A stretch of 64,000 nt of DNA from Holdemania sp. Marseille-P2844 (GCF_900120005.1 NZ_LT635447.1:62001-126000), one strand, 5' to 3'. Numbered from the stretch's first letter, positions 54,701 through 63,695 are shown. Notes: generated by a model not told the origin, from the letters alone. Program-made: numbers and translations.

Positions 54701-57700
54701 TCAACCAGATCAGCAATTGCTCTCACTTGATCGCCAGCGTGTGAAACATCTTCCAGCTGCGGATAAAGTGTTTTCAGTTCCTGATATCGTTGATCTATAT
54801 TTATTCCTTCTTTTTCGCTGAAGCTTACAATATTCTTGAGTGATTTAACGATTTCTTTGTGATCCGGGATTTCTGATGCTAACAATCTACGATTGACTTT
54901 TATCTTTGATCCTCTTAGCTCGTTTAGAAGTTGTTGATAATCCGCATCCATTTCCGAATCCGGAACATACGAGTTTGACCAAATTTCATTGAACAGTCGA
55001 TCTCTTATTTCGTCTGAAATTTTCGAATCCTTTAAAACGTCTATGGCTGCCGAATCAATTAAGTTGTCTATGTCCGAACTATTGGTTTCTGTGCTGAAAT
55101 CCTTGAACAGTTTTGATTTCAAATTTCTTTTGTAATTATTGTATGAAACTATATTTTTACTTAATTCTTCTGGTTTAACCTCTGTTTTTTCGATTATATC
55201 GGAATTCTTACCGAGCGACATTTTTTTATTGTCATTCGTTTCCCCATTAGCTATAATATTGTTGAACCCTGAATCACCGACCGTTTCGGACGTTCTAGCT
55301 TCGGCATCAATAGATGCATTAGCGTTGGTGGTAGGGGTTCTTTTTTGCATATATTGTGGTGCGTACATTGTTTTCAAAGTTAACCTATGCTTTTTGTTTG
55401 AAATCAGTTCAACGCACGCAAGATTATCTTCACCAATTTTTTTAAATAATGTTAGGGCATGGTTACCACTTTTTTTATCAATGCCAAAGTCAGAATAATC
55501 AAAATTATTAATTATATCTGTCATATATTTAAAATCATCTTTACTTAAAGTTCGGCTATTTCCTTTGCTAATTTCTTTCTTTAAATCATATCCGTGCTGA
55601 TTAATAGAATGTAAAACTTCGCTTGAATTCATTGTTATGCTAAAACCGGAAATATCATAGTTATACAATTGTTTGATTTTTTCTGCTAGGCTTTCTTTGA
55701 CTTTGCCTATGTATAAATAACGCTGATCATTATTATATTTCCCAGTTAAACTGTTCTCAATGTATTCATCAAATTCTATATCTTTGCCAAGAATCAAAAT
55801 TTTTTTGTTTTTTTCTAACTGAGACAGTTCCTCTTGAGAATACATATCAACATTTTTTTCATTAATTGGGTCAAGACTATATATCGTTTCATTTTTTTCT
55901 GTATTTTTTGATAATCTGCCTTTTGTTTCAGGAAGTTTATTTATTCTTTCCGAAGATGCCAAATTTCTTCGATTCGATGCATCTCTTGCTTCCACTTCCC
56001 CTAAATTATCCATATATTCTTCAATGTAATTAGAATCGTTCTTTTCATTGAGCAGATTTTCATATTCTTTCAGCGCGTTATCACCATATTTTTCTGCAAT
56101 TGATTTACGCAAAGAAGATGTATACTTATCAAATTCGGCAAAAGAACTAAATTTTCCGTTTGTAAGTTTTTGTACGACTTCCGCTTCCTGCGGAGTTCCC
56201 CAGCTATTTAATGCTTCGCCCCAACCTTTTGTAGAGCTTTCAAAGTTTTTATACGCTTCATCAATTCCCGCATTTTGAGATAAGAATTTTCCTAATTTAG
56301 CTTTTTTCGCTTCTTCTTTTCTTAATGCCGAATCTTTGGCTTTTTTTATGTTTGAACCTGATTCGAAACCTTCTTGCTCTTGAATTGCATGTTGAATTTC
56401 ATGAATTAAAGTTGATTCAAAGTTTCCTTCTCTCAAAGTATTAGCATTAATTCTAATTTTCTTCTGTTGCGAATTAAATCCACCATTTATATTATTTGGT
56501 GCGCCTTCAAGCAATTCGACAGTGTAACTTTTTAAGGATGGGTAATGTTTGTACAATGTCGGATGTGCCATGACATCTTCTAAATCTACCTCTCCAAATA
56601 ACTTAAGCAAAGCTGTATTAAATTGCGCTTTGCTATCATCAATTTCAAAGCGCCATTTCCCATCAGCTTTTTTTACCCAACCTGTTTTTTTCCACGTTGT
56701 TTCTGTGTCTTCTGTGCTGTTTTGTGCTTCTTCGTATCCATCTGGTATTTCTTTAGCGTTAAGGCCACCAAACATATATTGTGCATCTAAATTATTATCT
56801 GCCTTTGCATCTTCAATTGCTCTGCGGTAAAGTTTTTCACATTCTCGCAGCTGGTCAGTGTAGGATTTAGCTTCTGACGACTGGCTACCGAATAATTTAG
56901 ACAACGTTTCTCTGATCCAGTCCAAAATTTTCTGCGCCAAATTCCGATTTTTAGTCGCCAATAGCCTTATGGATTTTTCATCTTTAAAAAGATATTCTTC
57001 TGCAATTCGCGCATTAAGTTCCTTAATCGCATCAGTTTCATCGAGCTGCACTTTTCCTTCGGACACTTTCTCATATTGGTTAATGATATTTTCTTTCATT
57101 TTCGCCAAATCCCAGTGATTCGCTTTCGCTATTGCTTGAACAGCTACGCTAAACTGATCATACATGCCGCTGTTTTCGATGTGATGCGTCATTTCATGGA
57201 CAAGGACGCATTTAGCTGGATTCTTCGTTCCTTTTGAAATGAAGATCGTACCGTTTTTATACATTCCATTAGCACCATATTCCAACGATTCTACAAACTG
57301 AACAGGAACGCCAGTTGCGTTTGATATTTCTGCTATTGTTTCAATTTCAGTTTGATTAAATCCGCCGATTTTCTTGGCTGATTCAAAGATCGCTTTTTTA
57401 TTTAACCGCTGGGCCTGAAATCTGATTGCTGTATTTTTACTTTTTAAACTGTCTATTTTAAACTGAGTAGTTTGAGGGATTGCTTCAGAATCAACTGGTT
57501 GATTTACGTTGTTGTCAATTGCCTGCAATTGCGAACTATTGTTTTCAATTGTCTGCGACTGAATATTATTGATATCATTTGAAATCAATTGTCTGTTAGG
57601 CTGTACACGAGCTTCGTTTGCGTTCTCGATCGCTGAAATGGCGTCAGTAACATCAGCACCCAGATTTTCAGCGTTTAATCCTATACTTTCTTGCGGCTGT

Positions 57701-59082
57701 ATTACTGCGTTATTTACAACGCGTTCTTCAGTTACAGTTTCAGCTGGAATTTCAATTGTAGGTTTTGTTTTTTCATCTTCTCCATCTTTAACATCGTTTT
57801 GAGATGACTTAGATTCTTCAATTCCTTCGTTCCATGTTGGAGTATAAGTTAAAGGATTTTTCCCCGTTGCCACTTGTACGCCCATTTCTCCAGCATTCAT
57901 AACAGCAGATGTTAATGATCCTAAAAAAGCAGCCTGTAAAGCATCAGGAGCTACATTTTTTAAACGTTCCTCAAGTGTTTGACCTTTTTTTGCGTCTGTG
58001 TAAATATCAACTAAAAATTCACCGGCAATTTCAGAGACAGCTTCTTCAACACCTTCTCCGAAAATATTAATAAGTTTTGAAGCTATCGCTTTGCCAACCT
58101 CGCTTTTTAAAGTCTTATCTATGAGTTCATCTACAATTTTCTCTACGCCTTTCCCCAAAAAGCCCTCTTTATTCAACCCCGGAATGCCACCAAACATTTT
58201 TTCAGTAGCAATTTCCACTGCTCCAGACGCCATACCATAAGTGATGGCATTTTCTAAGTTTGCACCATCCTGCATTGCTTCGTGCGTCGCTCCGCCCATC
58301 GCACCAATCCCCATCAAAGGTAGGCCAGAACCCGGAGCAAATACGTTAGCAGCAATTGTAGGTATCATATTCCCTATACTATGCGCAACTTCTCCACCGA
58401 TAGCCCAAGCGCCTTTTGCGGTTCTCTGGTCTCTTGGGGCAAGATCAAATAGTTCGTTTACCTTCGCTTGCTTTTGCATACCTTCTTTTTTGTTTACTTG
58501 TAGCTGTCCGATAAACTGTTCTCCGCCAATCTGATTGGCAACTTTAGCCATGTCATCCTGCCGCTGCTGATAACGATAAGCGCCTTGGTTATAAAAGTTT
58601 CTAAAGAAATCTTCGATCCCTTCAATGCCTTTATTTATATGGTAAGGCAACGCATTATTCCAAGATACTTCTTCACCTGGTGCTCCATACAAATCTAAAT
58701 CATGTAAGCGCTGTTGAGCTTGCCGGAATGTCTTTTGATCGGAAAACTTCGTGTCTTTCATAATTTGTTTCAAACGTTCGCGATCTGTGCTAGCACTAAT
58801 TTCGGCGGCTAAAGGTACTTTTGAATAAGTTCCTTCTTCCAGATCAACAGTGCCATTTTTTGTATCAAAAATTAAAACAGGTTTCCCGGCTGCACGTTTG
58901 GCAGCCAGGGATTCCTGTTCTTTTGCTTTTTCTTCTTCTTCCATTTCTTTTGGTATATAAACAGTAGGTCTTGGGATCGCTATGTTTGTTTGTCTTCTGC
59001 TTCCGTTATAATCATTATTTCCTTGATCATTTCCATTCCCCGAAAATCCAACTGCGGATTTAGGGATAAATACTGTGGGCAT
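51712..59082 (-). CDS. Giant phage polyvalent protein with two zincin motifs
   Basis: 2456 residues. In order: two TVFIPK/TVYIPK N-terminal repeats; Gly/Ala-rich hydrophobic segments at about 225-410 that could enter membranes; a first zincin motif HEMTHHIE (629-636); a second, HEIQHAIQ (894-901); a PBECR-type toxin-like domain at about 1095-1240 (SEVLHSINQHGYDLKKEI, RLTLKTMYA); coiled coils; and a long LPD38-like C-terminal region. Such proteins are packaged in the virion and delivered to the host. The order after the lysis genes fits an internal virion or entry protein. ATG follows CAGGAGGT. Confidence 0.82.
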   Translation of the reverse strand: MPTVFIPKSAVGFSGNGNDQGNNDYNGSRRQTNIAIPRPTVYIPKEMEEEEKAKEQESLAAKRAAGKPVLIFDTKNGTVDLEEGTYSKVPLAAEISASTDRERLKQIMKDTKFSDQKTFRQAQQRLHDLDLYGAPGEEVSWNNALPYHINKGIEGIEDFFRNFYNQGAYRYQQRQDDMAKVANQIGGEQFIGQLQVNKKEGMQKQAKVNELFDLAPRDQRTAKGAWAIGGEVAHSIGNMIPTIAANVFAPGSGLPLMGIGAMGGATHEAMQDGANLENAITYGMASGAVEIATEKMFGGIPGLNKEGFLGKGVEKIVDELIDKTLKSEVGKAIASKLINIFGEGVEEAVSEIAGEFLVDIYTDAKKGQTLEERLKNVAPDALQAAFLGSLTSAVMNAGEMGVQVATGKNPLTYTPTWNEGIEESKSSQNDVKDGEDEKTKPTIEIPAETVTEERVVNNAVIQPQESIGLNAENLGADVTDAISAIENANEARVQPNRQLISNDINNIQSQTIENNSSQLQAIDNNVNQPVDSEAIPQTTQFKIDSLKSKNTAIRFQAQRLNKKAIFESAKKIGGFNQTEIETIAEISNATGVPVQFVESLEYGANGMYKNGTIFISKGTKNPAKCVLVHEMTHHIENSGMYDQFSVAVQAIAKANHWDLAKMKENIINQYEKVSEGKVQLDETDAIKELNARIAEEYLFKDEKSIRLLATKNRNLAQKILDWIRETLSKLFGSQSSEAKSYTDQLRECEKLYRRAIEDAKADNNLDAQYMFGGLNAKEIPDGYEEAQNSTEDTETTWKKTGWVKKADGKWRFEIDDSKAQFNTALLKLFGEVDLEDVMAHPTLYKHYPSLKSYTVELLEGAPNNINGGFNSQQKKIRINANTLREGNFESTLIHEIQHAIQEQEGFESGSNIKKAKDSALRKEEAKKAKLGKFLSQNAGIDEAYKNFESSTKGWGEALNSWGTPQEAEVVQKLTNGKFSSFAEFDKYTSSLRKSIAEKYGDNALKEYENLLNEKNDSNYIEEYMDNLGEVEARDASNRRNLASSERINKLPETKGRLSKNTEKNETIYSLDPINEKNVDMYSQEELSQLEKNKKILILGKDIEFDEYIENSLTGKYNNDQRYLYIGKVKESLAEKIKQLYNYDISGFSITMNSSEVLHSINQHGYDLKKEISKGNSRTLSKDDFKYMTDIINNFDYSDFGIDKKSGNHALTLFKKIGEDNLACVELISNKKHRLTLKTMYAPQYMQKRTPTTNANASIDAEARTSETVGDSGFNNIIANGETNDNKKMSLGKNSDIIEKTEVKPEELSKNIVSYNNYKRNLKSKLFKDFSTETNSSDIDNLIDSAAIDVLKDSKISDEIRDRLFNEIWSNSYVPDSEMDADYQQLLNELRGSKIKVNRRLLASEIPDHKEIVKSLKNIVSFSEKEGINIDQRYQELKTLYPQLEDVSHAGDQVRAIADLVESLKPETHHISDAYGYTKDDLRADLNEILQDFESEIIYRSDKSYYDKVAKKQYSKDLASGRPTSKAYEDATKEVLSEAKAGDQITEQFDAKGLAGMIKNYGSPNKTTQQNLDIVADGNKEVRRKLYDVFEKPMEIAKKSFVKWKQYNVNKLYTKVVKELGIKKGSKESAAVQWYGEGQRQIKVGSEKIGKGILAREQDIYRIEPYSLSDLQKDFPNKWQDIVKADRIFRGMYDEYVGRMNATLEKIYTEESLKQQVEDKQNELMAKINYQKTMVKALNEKVVQLKAKNAKSEDIASAIAEVSKAKSMIRASENQFAKISDNVYKNKRLKPRKDYYRHFQELSMADSLLDIFNSENNQGVSNQLAGISEFTKPKSRWASFMQRRDGNSHYTEDAVAGMLNYIPIAEHKIAFDPVVAKYRGDIQQLVKASDDLGVENTRFINWLSNYTNDLAGKTNYIDRVLANTNNGRKALKLMKKINGRVKGNAVMGNLNSAVSQFYNLPNALGILTDRGGVKASSDIAKGMKDYTAYVTQKLSSKYFNQQTDFESSPINQSTFLQERFMDDIFSKFDEGTLNKLKDFSAWTLQFGDQAVAESMWFAAYEQGQRLNVENPVTYADDVVRRAVAGRGVGEIPLTQKSEIVKLVAPFQVEVNNAWQMMKQMGFDKKFVPLLAIFITTWFMNNLNEKLTGNRVGMDLIDAMDDVISNKANLVGRLGGEIASNAPFGAQSIAFLGLSDKDSEKFFGEADPTRYGVGNVGLSALSRPLVKGLTGQDVDWQNFVGNFVTPFGGKQLERTYKFLEDAKVVPDFNLNFGKKPSEWFKAMERGSTGSYDSAGKLKYPIDTKDPFNFAAGMLFGSGATKEGRAFAKEDYRTLSEKQTGFYHQMIEMGVPQMAAYKSFFEKKLTKNLATSDEIPIENSKSILNREIYEKYGTLDAIKKIIESDDNPNGEDAEERNGEIDAGTFGMSGRVLEMTEEEYQAELKRIRKMIEEMGMKEGK

Positions 59083-59095
59083 ACACTACCTCCTG

Positions 59096-59929
59096 TTATC
59101 TATACTCTGTTCCGAACCCGTATCGCTCTGCAAGAATCTTCGCGTCAGCGGAAGAGATGATACCTTGTTTTACGGCATTACTGATATATTTAGCGATCGT
59201 CGCATCGTCAGCTCCTGACATCTGAAGACTCTGGAAATAGCTTTTTCCCGCAGATGATAACCCTGTCGCCGAAGATGCTTCGCCTGTATTTTTACCGATT
59301 TCTGTATTGATTCCTGTTCCGGAAGCTACACTCTTGGCCCTCGATTGGGCTTGTGATTGCTTCGCTTGCATCTGCTCCTGAAGCATAGCGATGTTGTTTC
59401 GCAGCGCTTCTACGGATGCTGACGACTGTGCGTTGGCAATCTGTAAATCGCCTTGTGACCTTACATCAGCAATTGCCCGCCGGATCGCGTCAGCTTCAGC
59501 TTGCTCTTGCAGGTTGATCTGATTTAAGCGGTTGCTATAATTGGTAGACATATCAAGGCTCTCTTGCCGCCCTGCGCCGCTGTCCAGTGCACCGCGATTT
59601 GCTTGTGTTTCTCGCAGCGCTCGCATTGCTTTATAGCGCTCAACCTCAGACTGATTTTTAAGTGGCTGATAAGTACCTGGCAGCGCGTCCAGCTGACCTT
59701 GGTACTTATTTGTTGCCTGCTCGACCTGGCTGCGGATCGCGGCGATATTGGCTTCCATTTGCTGGCGCTGCATCTCTGCGATCATCGCTTGGAGCTGACC
59801 GTAATAATCTGGGGCGGAGTAGCCATAACCGCCTCCGCCGCCTCCACCTGAATTTACTTTTGGTTTAGATTGTGCAGGAGCTTTATCGTAATATGAAGCT
59901 CCTGGCAAAAACATGTAATCGCCAGCCAT
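59096..59929 (-). CDS. Phage internal virion-like coiled-coil protein
   Basis: 277 residues: Gly-rich N-terminus, then a Gln/Ala-rich coiled coil (about 45-200, AMIAEMQRQQMEANIAAIRS) and a helical C-terminus. It resembles gp14-like internal virion proteins of podoviruses by position and composition only. Next to the giant protein. The ribosome site is weak (AAGGCG), overlapping the lysin stop. Confidence 0.65.
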   Translation of the reverse strand: MAGDYMFLPGASYYDKAPAQSKPKVNSGGGGGGGYGYSAPDYYGQLQAMIAEMQRQQMEANIAAIRSQVEQATNKYQGQLDALPGTYQPLKNQSEVERYKAMRALRETQANRGALDSGAGRQESLDMSTNYSNRLNQINLQEQAEADAIRRAIADVRSQGDLQIANAQSSASVEALRNNIAMLQEQMQAKQSQAQSRAKSVASGTGINTEIGKNTGEASSATGLSSAGKSYFQSLQMSGADDATIAKYISNAVKQGIISSADAKILAERYGFGTEYR

Positions 59930-59932
59930 GAT

Positions 59933-61516
59933 TTACGCCTTCTTTCTGTACAATTTTTCTGTTACTTCCTCGTATTCTCCCTGTGGCTCTGGGTCAATCA
60001 GCTGGATGTAATCAGGATCAGCCTGCACGTAAACAATGATATTGCCGATCCGTACCATAGCCCACGTATATCCGTCCTGAGCAGCTTTTTCCGTAACCGC
60101 CAGTAAAGGGTACTCTTTACCCTTTTCGAGCCACAGGCTGTCTGGTTCGAGCGTACCCATGACGTTGTCGCGGGTGCGGTACTTGTCACCGACAGTGCCC
60201 TTTGTGCAGCGAGCGATGCTTGTAGTTTTGTTGATCATCTTAACTTCCTCCTTTACATTTACAAATGCGAGTGCGTTTGGAATTCCACGCTCATGGCCGT
60301 CAGACGGATTATTGACGATCGTCCGCTTGCCTGCACTATCCTCAATTACCATTTCCGACGATCCGGAACTGTCCAGCGCAAAGCAATAGGCCACTTGTTT
60401 CGACAGCGCAAACTCCTGCGCCTGCCGCAATGTGATACCCTTAGACCCTGCGATCTCATCGACGATCACAAACTCCGCTGTATTATCCCAGTGAATCATC
60501 AGCAGCGTCTGAGCGTCTACTTTGTCCAGCCTATCCCAGCTTTCAGCTGACATCTGTTCAACGGCTTCGCCGTTGCTGACGATGCAGCCGGCAACGGAAA
60601 TTCCGACGGTCACGCCGTGTTCTTTGCGCCAATCCCAGCTGTTCATATCACCGTAATGCAGCTGCCCATTTTCAAGCAGTACAAGATCGATCCAGCCGTC
60701 AATGTCTGGAGCTTCATCTCGGCGCTCGCCTTGATCGCGGCCGATGATCTGGCCTTGATCCGGGCCTGTTTCCAGTTTGAAATAGCTGCAATTAATAAGG
60801 CAGTTAACCTTGATCGACTTGTCCTGCGGATAAATCTTTGACAGCGGTAAAAGCTGTTTAAAATCATTTTGCAGCAGCATAAGCTTCTCGCCCGGCTGCT
60901 GCCGTCTGCTGTAAAACCTCCTGTTATAAAGATATTCTTGAACTACATGATCCATAGATTCCTCCTTCCGCGGCGTTCTGCGCCACGGATATTTATCTTT
61001 GTAGTCGTTTGTCTTGACGATCTGAACATCATCAGGCACAAACAGCACATCGTAAATATGCTGCTTACCGCCGGTTGACAGCATGCCGTAATTGCCGTTG
61101 CCGACGTTATACCAGTACGCTCCGGTCAAATGTCCGCGGGCGAACACGGCGTGGACGTGCGTTCCGAATTTTCCGTTTACTCCGCTACCTTTACCACCTT
61201 CGCGATAAAAGGCTTCCCCCTGCCGGATCACCGCGCCTACATAACAATTCGGCAGCATATCGGCATCGTTACAATGTGCGAATCGTCCACAGACATAATC
61301 CGTAAATGTAGGTGTTTCAACAGGTTCTAAGGATTCAAAAAAGACGGTATTCGCCGCCTTATCAATCTTTTTTACTTTTAAATCAAAGGGAGCAAAGACT
61401 AAATCCTTGCCCCCATCTGATCCTCCGAAATCAAGGGCGTAGGTGCCCTTGTGTGTTGTGTAATCCTCTCCGGCCGTGCAGCGCAGCACAGCCATGAAAA
61501 AAAGTGCTTTTTGCAC
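59933..61516 (-). CDS. Phage lysin: M23 peptidase plus NAGPA domain
   Basis: 527 residues. The first 140 form an M23-type Zn peptidase: His and Asp in YTTHKGTYALDFGG, and HVH in FGTHVHAVFARG. The middle is a phosphodiester glycosidase (NAGPA, PF09992) domain ending in CFALDSSGSSEMVIEDSAG and VNNPSDGHERGIPNALAFV. The end looks like an SH3-type wall-binding domain (GTLEPDSLWLEKGKEYPLL). It may cut both peptide and glycan or phosphodiester bonds. The GTG start, 6 bases after CCTCC-complement GGAGG, is preferred to ATG 61495 because the M23 domain begins right after. The start sits within a hairpin. Confidence 0.85.
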   Translation of the reverse strand: MQKALFFMAVLRCTAGEDYTTHKGTYALDFGGSDGGKDLVFAPFDLKVKKIDKAANTVFFESLEPVETPTFTDYVCGRFAHCNDADMLPNCYVGAVIRQGEAFYREGGKGSGVNGKFGTHVHAVFARGHLTGAYWYNVGNGNYGMLSTGGKQHIYDVLFVPDDVQIVKTNDYKDKYPWRRTPRKEESMDHVVQEYLYNRRFYSRRQQPGEKLMLLQNDFKQLLPLSKIYPQDKSIKVNCLINCSYFKLETGPDQGQIIGRDQGERRDEAPDIDGWIDLVLLENGQLHYGDMNSWDWRKEHGVTVGISVAGCIVSNGEAVEQMSAESWDRLDKVDAQTLLMIHWDNTAEFVIVDEIAGSKGITLRQAQEFALSKQVAYCFALDSSGSSEMVIEDSAGKRTIVNNPSDGHERGIPNALAFVNVKEEVKMINKTTSIARCTKGTVGDKYRTRDNVMGTLEPDSLWLEKGKEYPLLAVTEKAAQDGYTWAMVRIGNIIVYVQADPDYIQLIDPEPQGEYEEVTEKLYRKKA

Positions 61517-61518
61517 TT
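61496..61518 (-). terminator. Hairpin covering the lysin start
   Basis: Arms AAGTGC and GCACTT with loop AAAAA, followed by T6 on the minus strand. It contains the GTG start codon and lies just after the ribosome site, so it can stop transcription or hide the start. Confidence 0.6.
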
Positions 61519-61528
61519 TATCCCTCCT

Positions 61529-62317
61529 TTACTTTAAAGCTACAAAAGTAACCTGGTAGCCTATTCCATTTCCGCTGACTGATCCGCTAATCAATTCAAA
61601 TTTGATAGATTTGATCTTTCTGTTTACTTTTAAGACAGCATTTTCACCGCCAACTGCTCCGCTGTTTGTCACGGAATAGATTGTTTGTTGAGTGCCATCT
61701 TCCAAGGTCACTATAACGGTTACCGTCGCTTTGTAGTCCGAAAAGCTCCTAAACCATGACATGTAAACATTGTCTACATAAACAGGCTTCTCAAACGTCT
61801 TTGATCCACTTACACTTCCCGGCGACTGCCGTGCGTCAAATAGATTAACTACCTCATACTTTGAACCTACATTTTCTACAAATTCTACCCACTGTCGAAC
61901 GAGAACTTTGTTTTCTTTCATCTGGCTGGTTCCGGAAGCGGTGAACTTTATGTATTTGACCTTTCTGCCTGGATCAAAAGGAATGTATACCGTTCCGCTT
62001 CCTCCGGAATATATTTCTTCAAAGGAAACTCCGTCTTCAGAAAACCAAAGCTTCCAGGAATTTGTATTTGTTCCTGAAAGCTGCATAGTCAACGGGATTT
62101 TATTATCATAAGGAAGCTTTAACGTTGCACCAATTGATGTGCCGTTAAATGTTGGACTTGCGCCTGTTCCAAAAATATTACCCCATGGCTGAAAATACGG
62201 ATTATTTGAAGTGTTCAAAATCTCATACCCCGTTGAATCTGAGGTTAGGTTATACATATATCCGCTATTAATAATTAGACGACTGCTTTTACTTCCGCCT
62301 TTTTCGCCAAACAACAT
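61529..62317 (-). CDS. Phage tail/receptor-binding-like protein (MLFG family)
   Basis: 262 residues, two beta-sandwich segments that look like discoidin/F5-8 type C domains (LWFSEDGVSFEEIYSGGSG, VKYIKFTASG, and again IKSIKFELISG). It begins MLFGEKGGSKSS, shared with the two genes upstream. Probably a structural or host-binding protein. A 2-base gap from its neighbour and GGTGAG before the ATG. Confidence 0.7.
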   Translation of the reverse strand: MLFGEKGGSKSSRLIINSGYMYNLTSDSTGYEILNTSNNPYFQPWGNIFGTGASPTFNGTSIGATLKLPYDNKIPLTMQLSGTNTNSWKLWFSEDGVSFEEIYSGGSGTVYIPFDPGRKVKYIKFTASGTSQMKENKVLVRQWVEFVENVGSKYEVVNLFDARQSPGSVSGSKTFEKPVYVDNVYMSWFRSFSDYKATVTVIVTLEDGTQQTIYSVTNSGAVGGENAVLKVNRKIKSIKFELISGSVSGNGIGYQVTFVALK

Positions 62318-62319
62318 TT

Positions 62320-62817
62320 TTACTCACCGACCTTCTCGAGCCAATCAATGACGCCACCGCCCTGATAATGTGCATCTGGTGCATATCCTACGCCCTGACC
62401 ATAGAAATGCAACCTTACGCCCACACATTCTTTTAATTGTGTTCTGTTTTGCTGTCCGCCACCGCTGTATCTTGAGTAACTCTTCGGTCCAGTACAAGCT
62501 TCTACTGTACCATCTTCGTAGATAAACGCCATTTCCGTAATTCCGGCCCAGTTGTTACAATAGGTATAGCATTCAAGCACTACTAGTGGCTTAGGAAATT
62601 TGATATACCAAGGGTATTCCGCTGGATTAGCGATAGAACTTGCATTATTGAAATTGACATTCTGCCCCATGTTAAAATAGGAATCCGGAAGATTAGTTTC
62701 CCATCCTGACTGGTCTTTATATCTGGCAAAAAAGTCTTTCGCATAGTTTCCGCGAAAACGTTGATATTTTTCAATCCCGCCAGATTTCTTACTGGATTTT
62801 TTACCGCCGAACAACAT
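62320..62817 (-). CDS. Phage tail-like protein (MLFG family)
   Basis: 165 residues starting MLFGGKKSSKKSGG after GAAGAGGTG. The body is beta-rich with many aromatics (AKDFFARYKDQSGWE, VVLECYTYCNNW). No family recognised. The upstream frame stays open without stop back to the G8 tract in the preceding gene, so a slip there would fuse the two proteins. Confidence 0.7.
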   Translation of the reverse strand: MLFGGKKSSKKSGGIEKYQRFRGNYAKDFFARYKDQSGWETNLPDSYFNMGQNVNFNNASSIANPAEYPWYIKFPKPLVVLECYTYCNNWAGITEMAFIYEDGTVEACTGPKSYSRYSGGGQQNRTQLKECVGVRLHFYGQGVGYAPDAHYQGGGVIDWLEKVGE

Positions 62818-62897
62818 GTTCGACACCTCTTCTCTGACGTTGCTTAGCACTTTTACAAAGTGCGTAAAGCGGGTAGATAAAATGGTTTTGAGCGCTT

Positions 62898-63308
62898 TTA
62901 AGCGCCCCCCCCGACTCTTCTGAGTCCTATGGCAGTAAAAGAATTAAAATGTGGGTCACGACTATTCGGGCTGAAGTAAATGCTAAAAGATGTTTTGTTT
63001 TTTAGCGCTTCAGGCGTTTCAAACAAAGAAATGTCTAAAATTAAATCTTGAATTGTGTAACCTGGACTGTACCCATAATCATCGGCATACAAACTGCCAA
63101 TCCGGTGACCGTTACCTGCGGAGTCGCGGTAATAGATGCTCTCATTAGACCTGTCGAATTGTTGATAGGAATAAGAGATTTTAAATTGGTAATACCCTTT
63201 CGGGAAAGTAACAACTACTCCACTATTTTTATTATTTTTTACCGAGCAACTAACCGGTTCAGTTTCCAGTGGATTTCCGCCTGTTTTTTTTGATCCTCCA
63301 AACAGCAT
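62898..63308 (-). CDS. Phage tail-like protein (MLFG family) with 3' G8 tract
   Basis: 136 residues starting MLFGGSKKTGG after AAGGAGTT. Beta-rich (GVVVTFPKGYYQFKISYSY). The last codons (VGGGA-stop) contain eight consecutive G (62912-62905). One extra G, or a -1 ribosomal shift, would read on into the frame of the next gene. Confidence 0.72.
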   Translation of the reverse strand: MLFGGSKKTGGNPLETEPVSCSVKNNKNSGVVVTFPKGYYQFKISYSYQQFDRSNESIYYRDSAGNGHRIGSLYADDYGYSPGYTIQDLILDISLFETPEALKNKTSFSIYFSPNSRDPHFNSFTAIGLRRVGGGA

Positions 63309-63692
63309 TTATCCCAACTCCTTCCAAACGATATTGTTCAAAACAACATCTGCGCTTGGCTGCGCGCTTGCGTAAAACCTGATCTTCCCTGCCATTGTAT
63401 TACCTCTCTCTATGATGTCATCTGATCCCGGCTCGGCTTCATAGTCCACTTTACAGGTTTCGGTCATTCCCGCTACTGTGTAGTCAGAGCAAAATCCGTA
63501 GAAACTTGCATAACCGTCCGTATTAGCCACAAACGAAGCGACCGTTAAAGTTACATTTTGAATCAGGTGTTCGTCTGTTAAACCGTTAAGTTTTTTTACC
63601 ATTGCTGGTGACATAACGCCAGCGGCTGATTCAGTCGCTACATTTGGCATTGGATGGCTGTGTGGCGGGATTAAATTACTCATTGCATCCAT
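63309..63692 (-). CDS. Phage tail-associated protein
   Basis: 127 residues after GGGAGG. The N-terminus HSHPMPNVATESAAGVMSPAM resembles tail-fibre linker sequences (SxxxxGxMSxxM); the C-terminus shares beta elements with the next gene. Function by context only. Confidence 0.68.
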   Translation of the reverse strand: MDAMSNLIPPHSHPMPNVATESAAGVMSPAMVKKLNGLTDEHLIQNVTLTVASFVANTDGYASFYGFCSDYTVAGMTETCKVDYEAEPGSDDIIERGNTMAGKIRFYASAQPSADVVLNNIVWKELG

Positions 63693-63695
63693 CTC

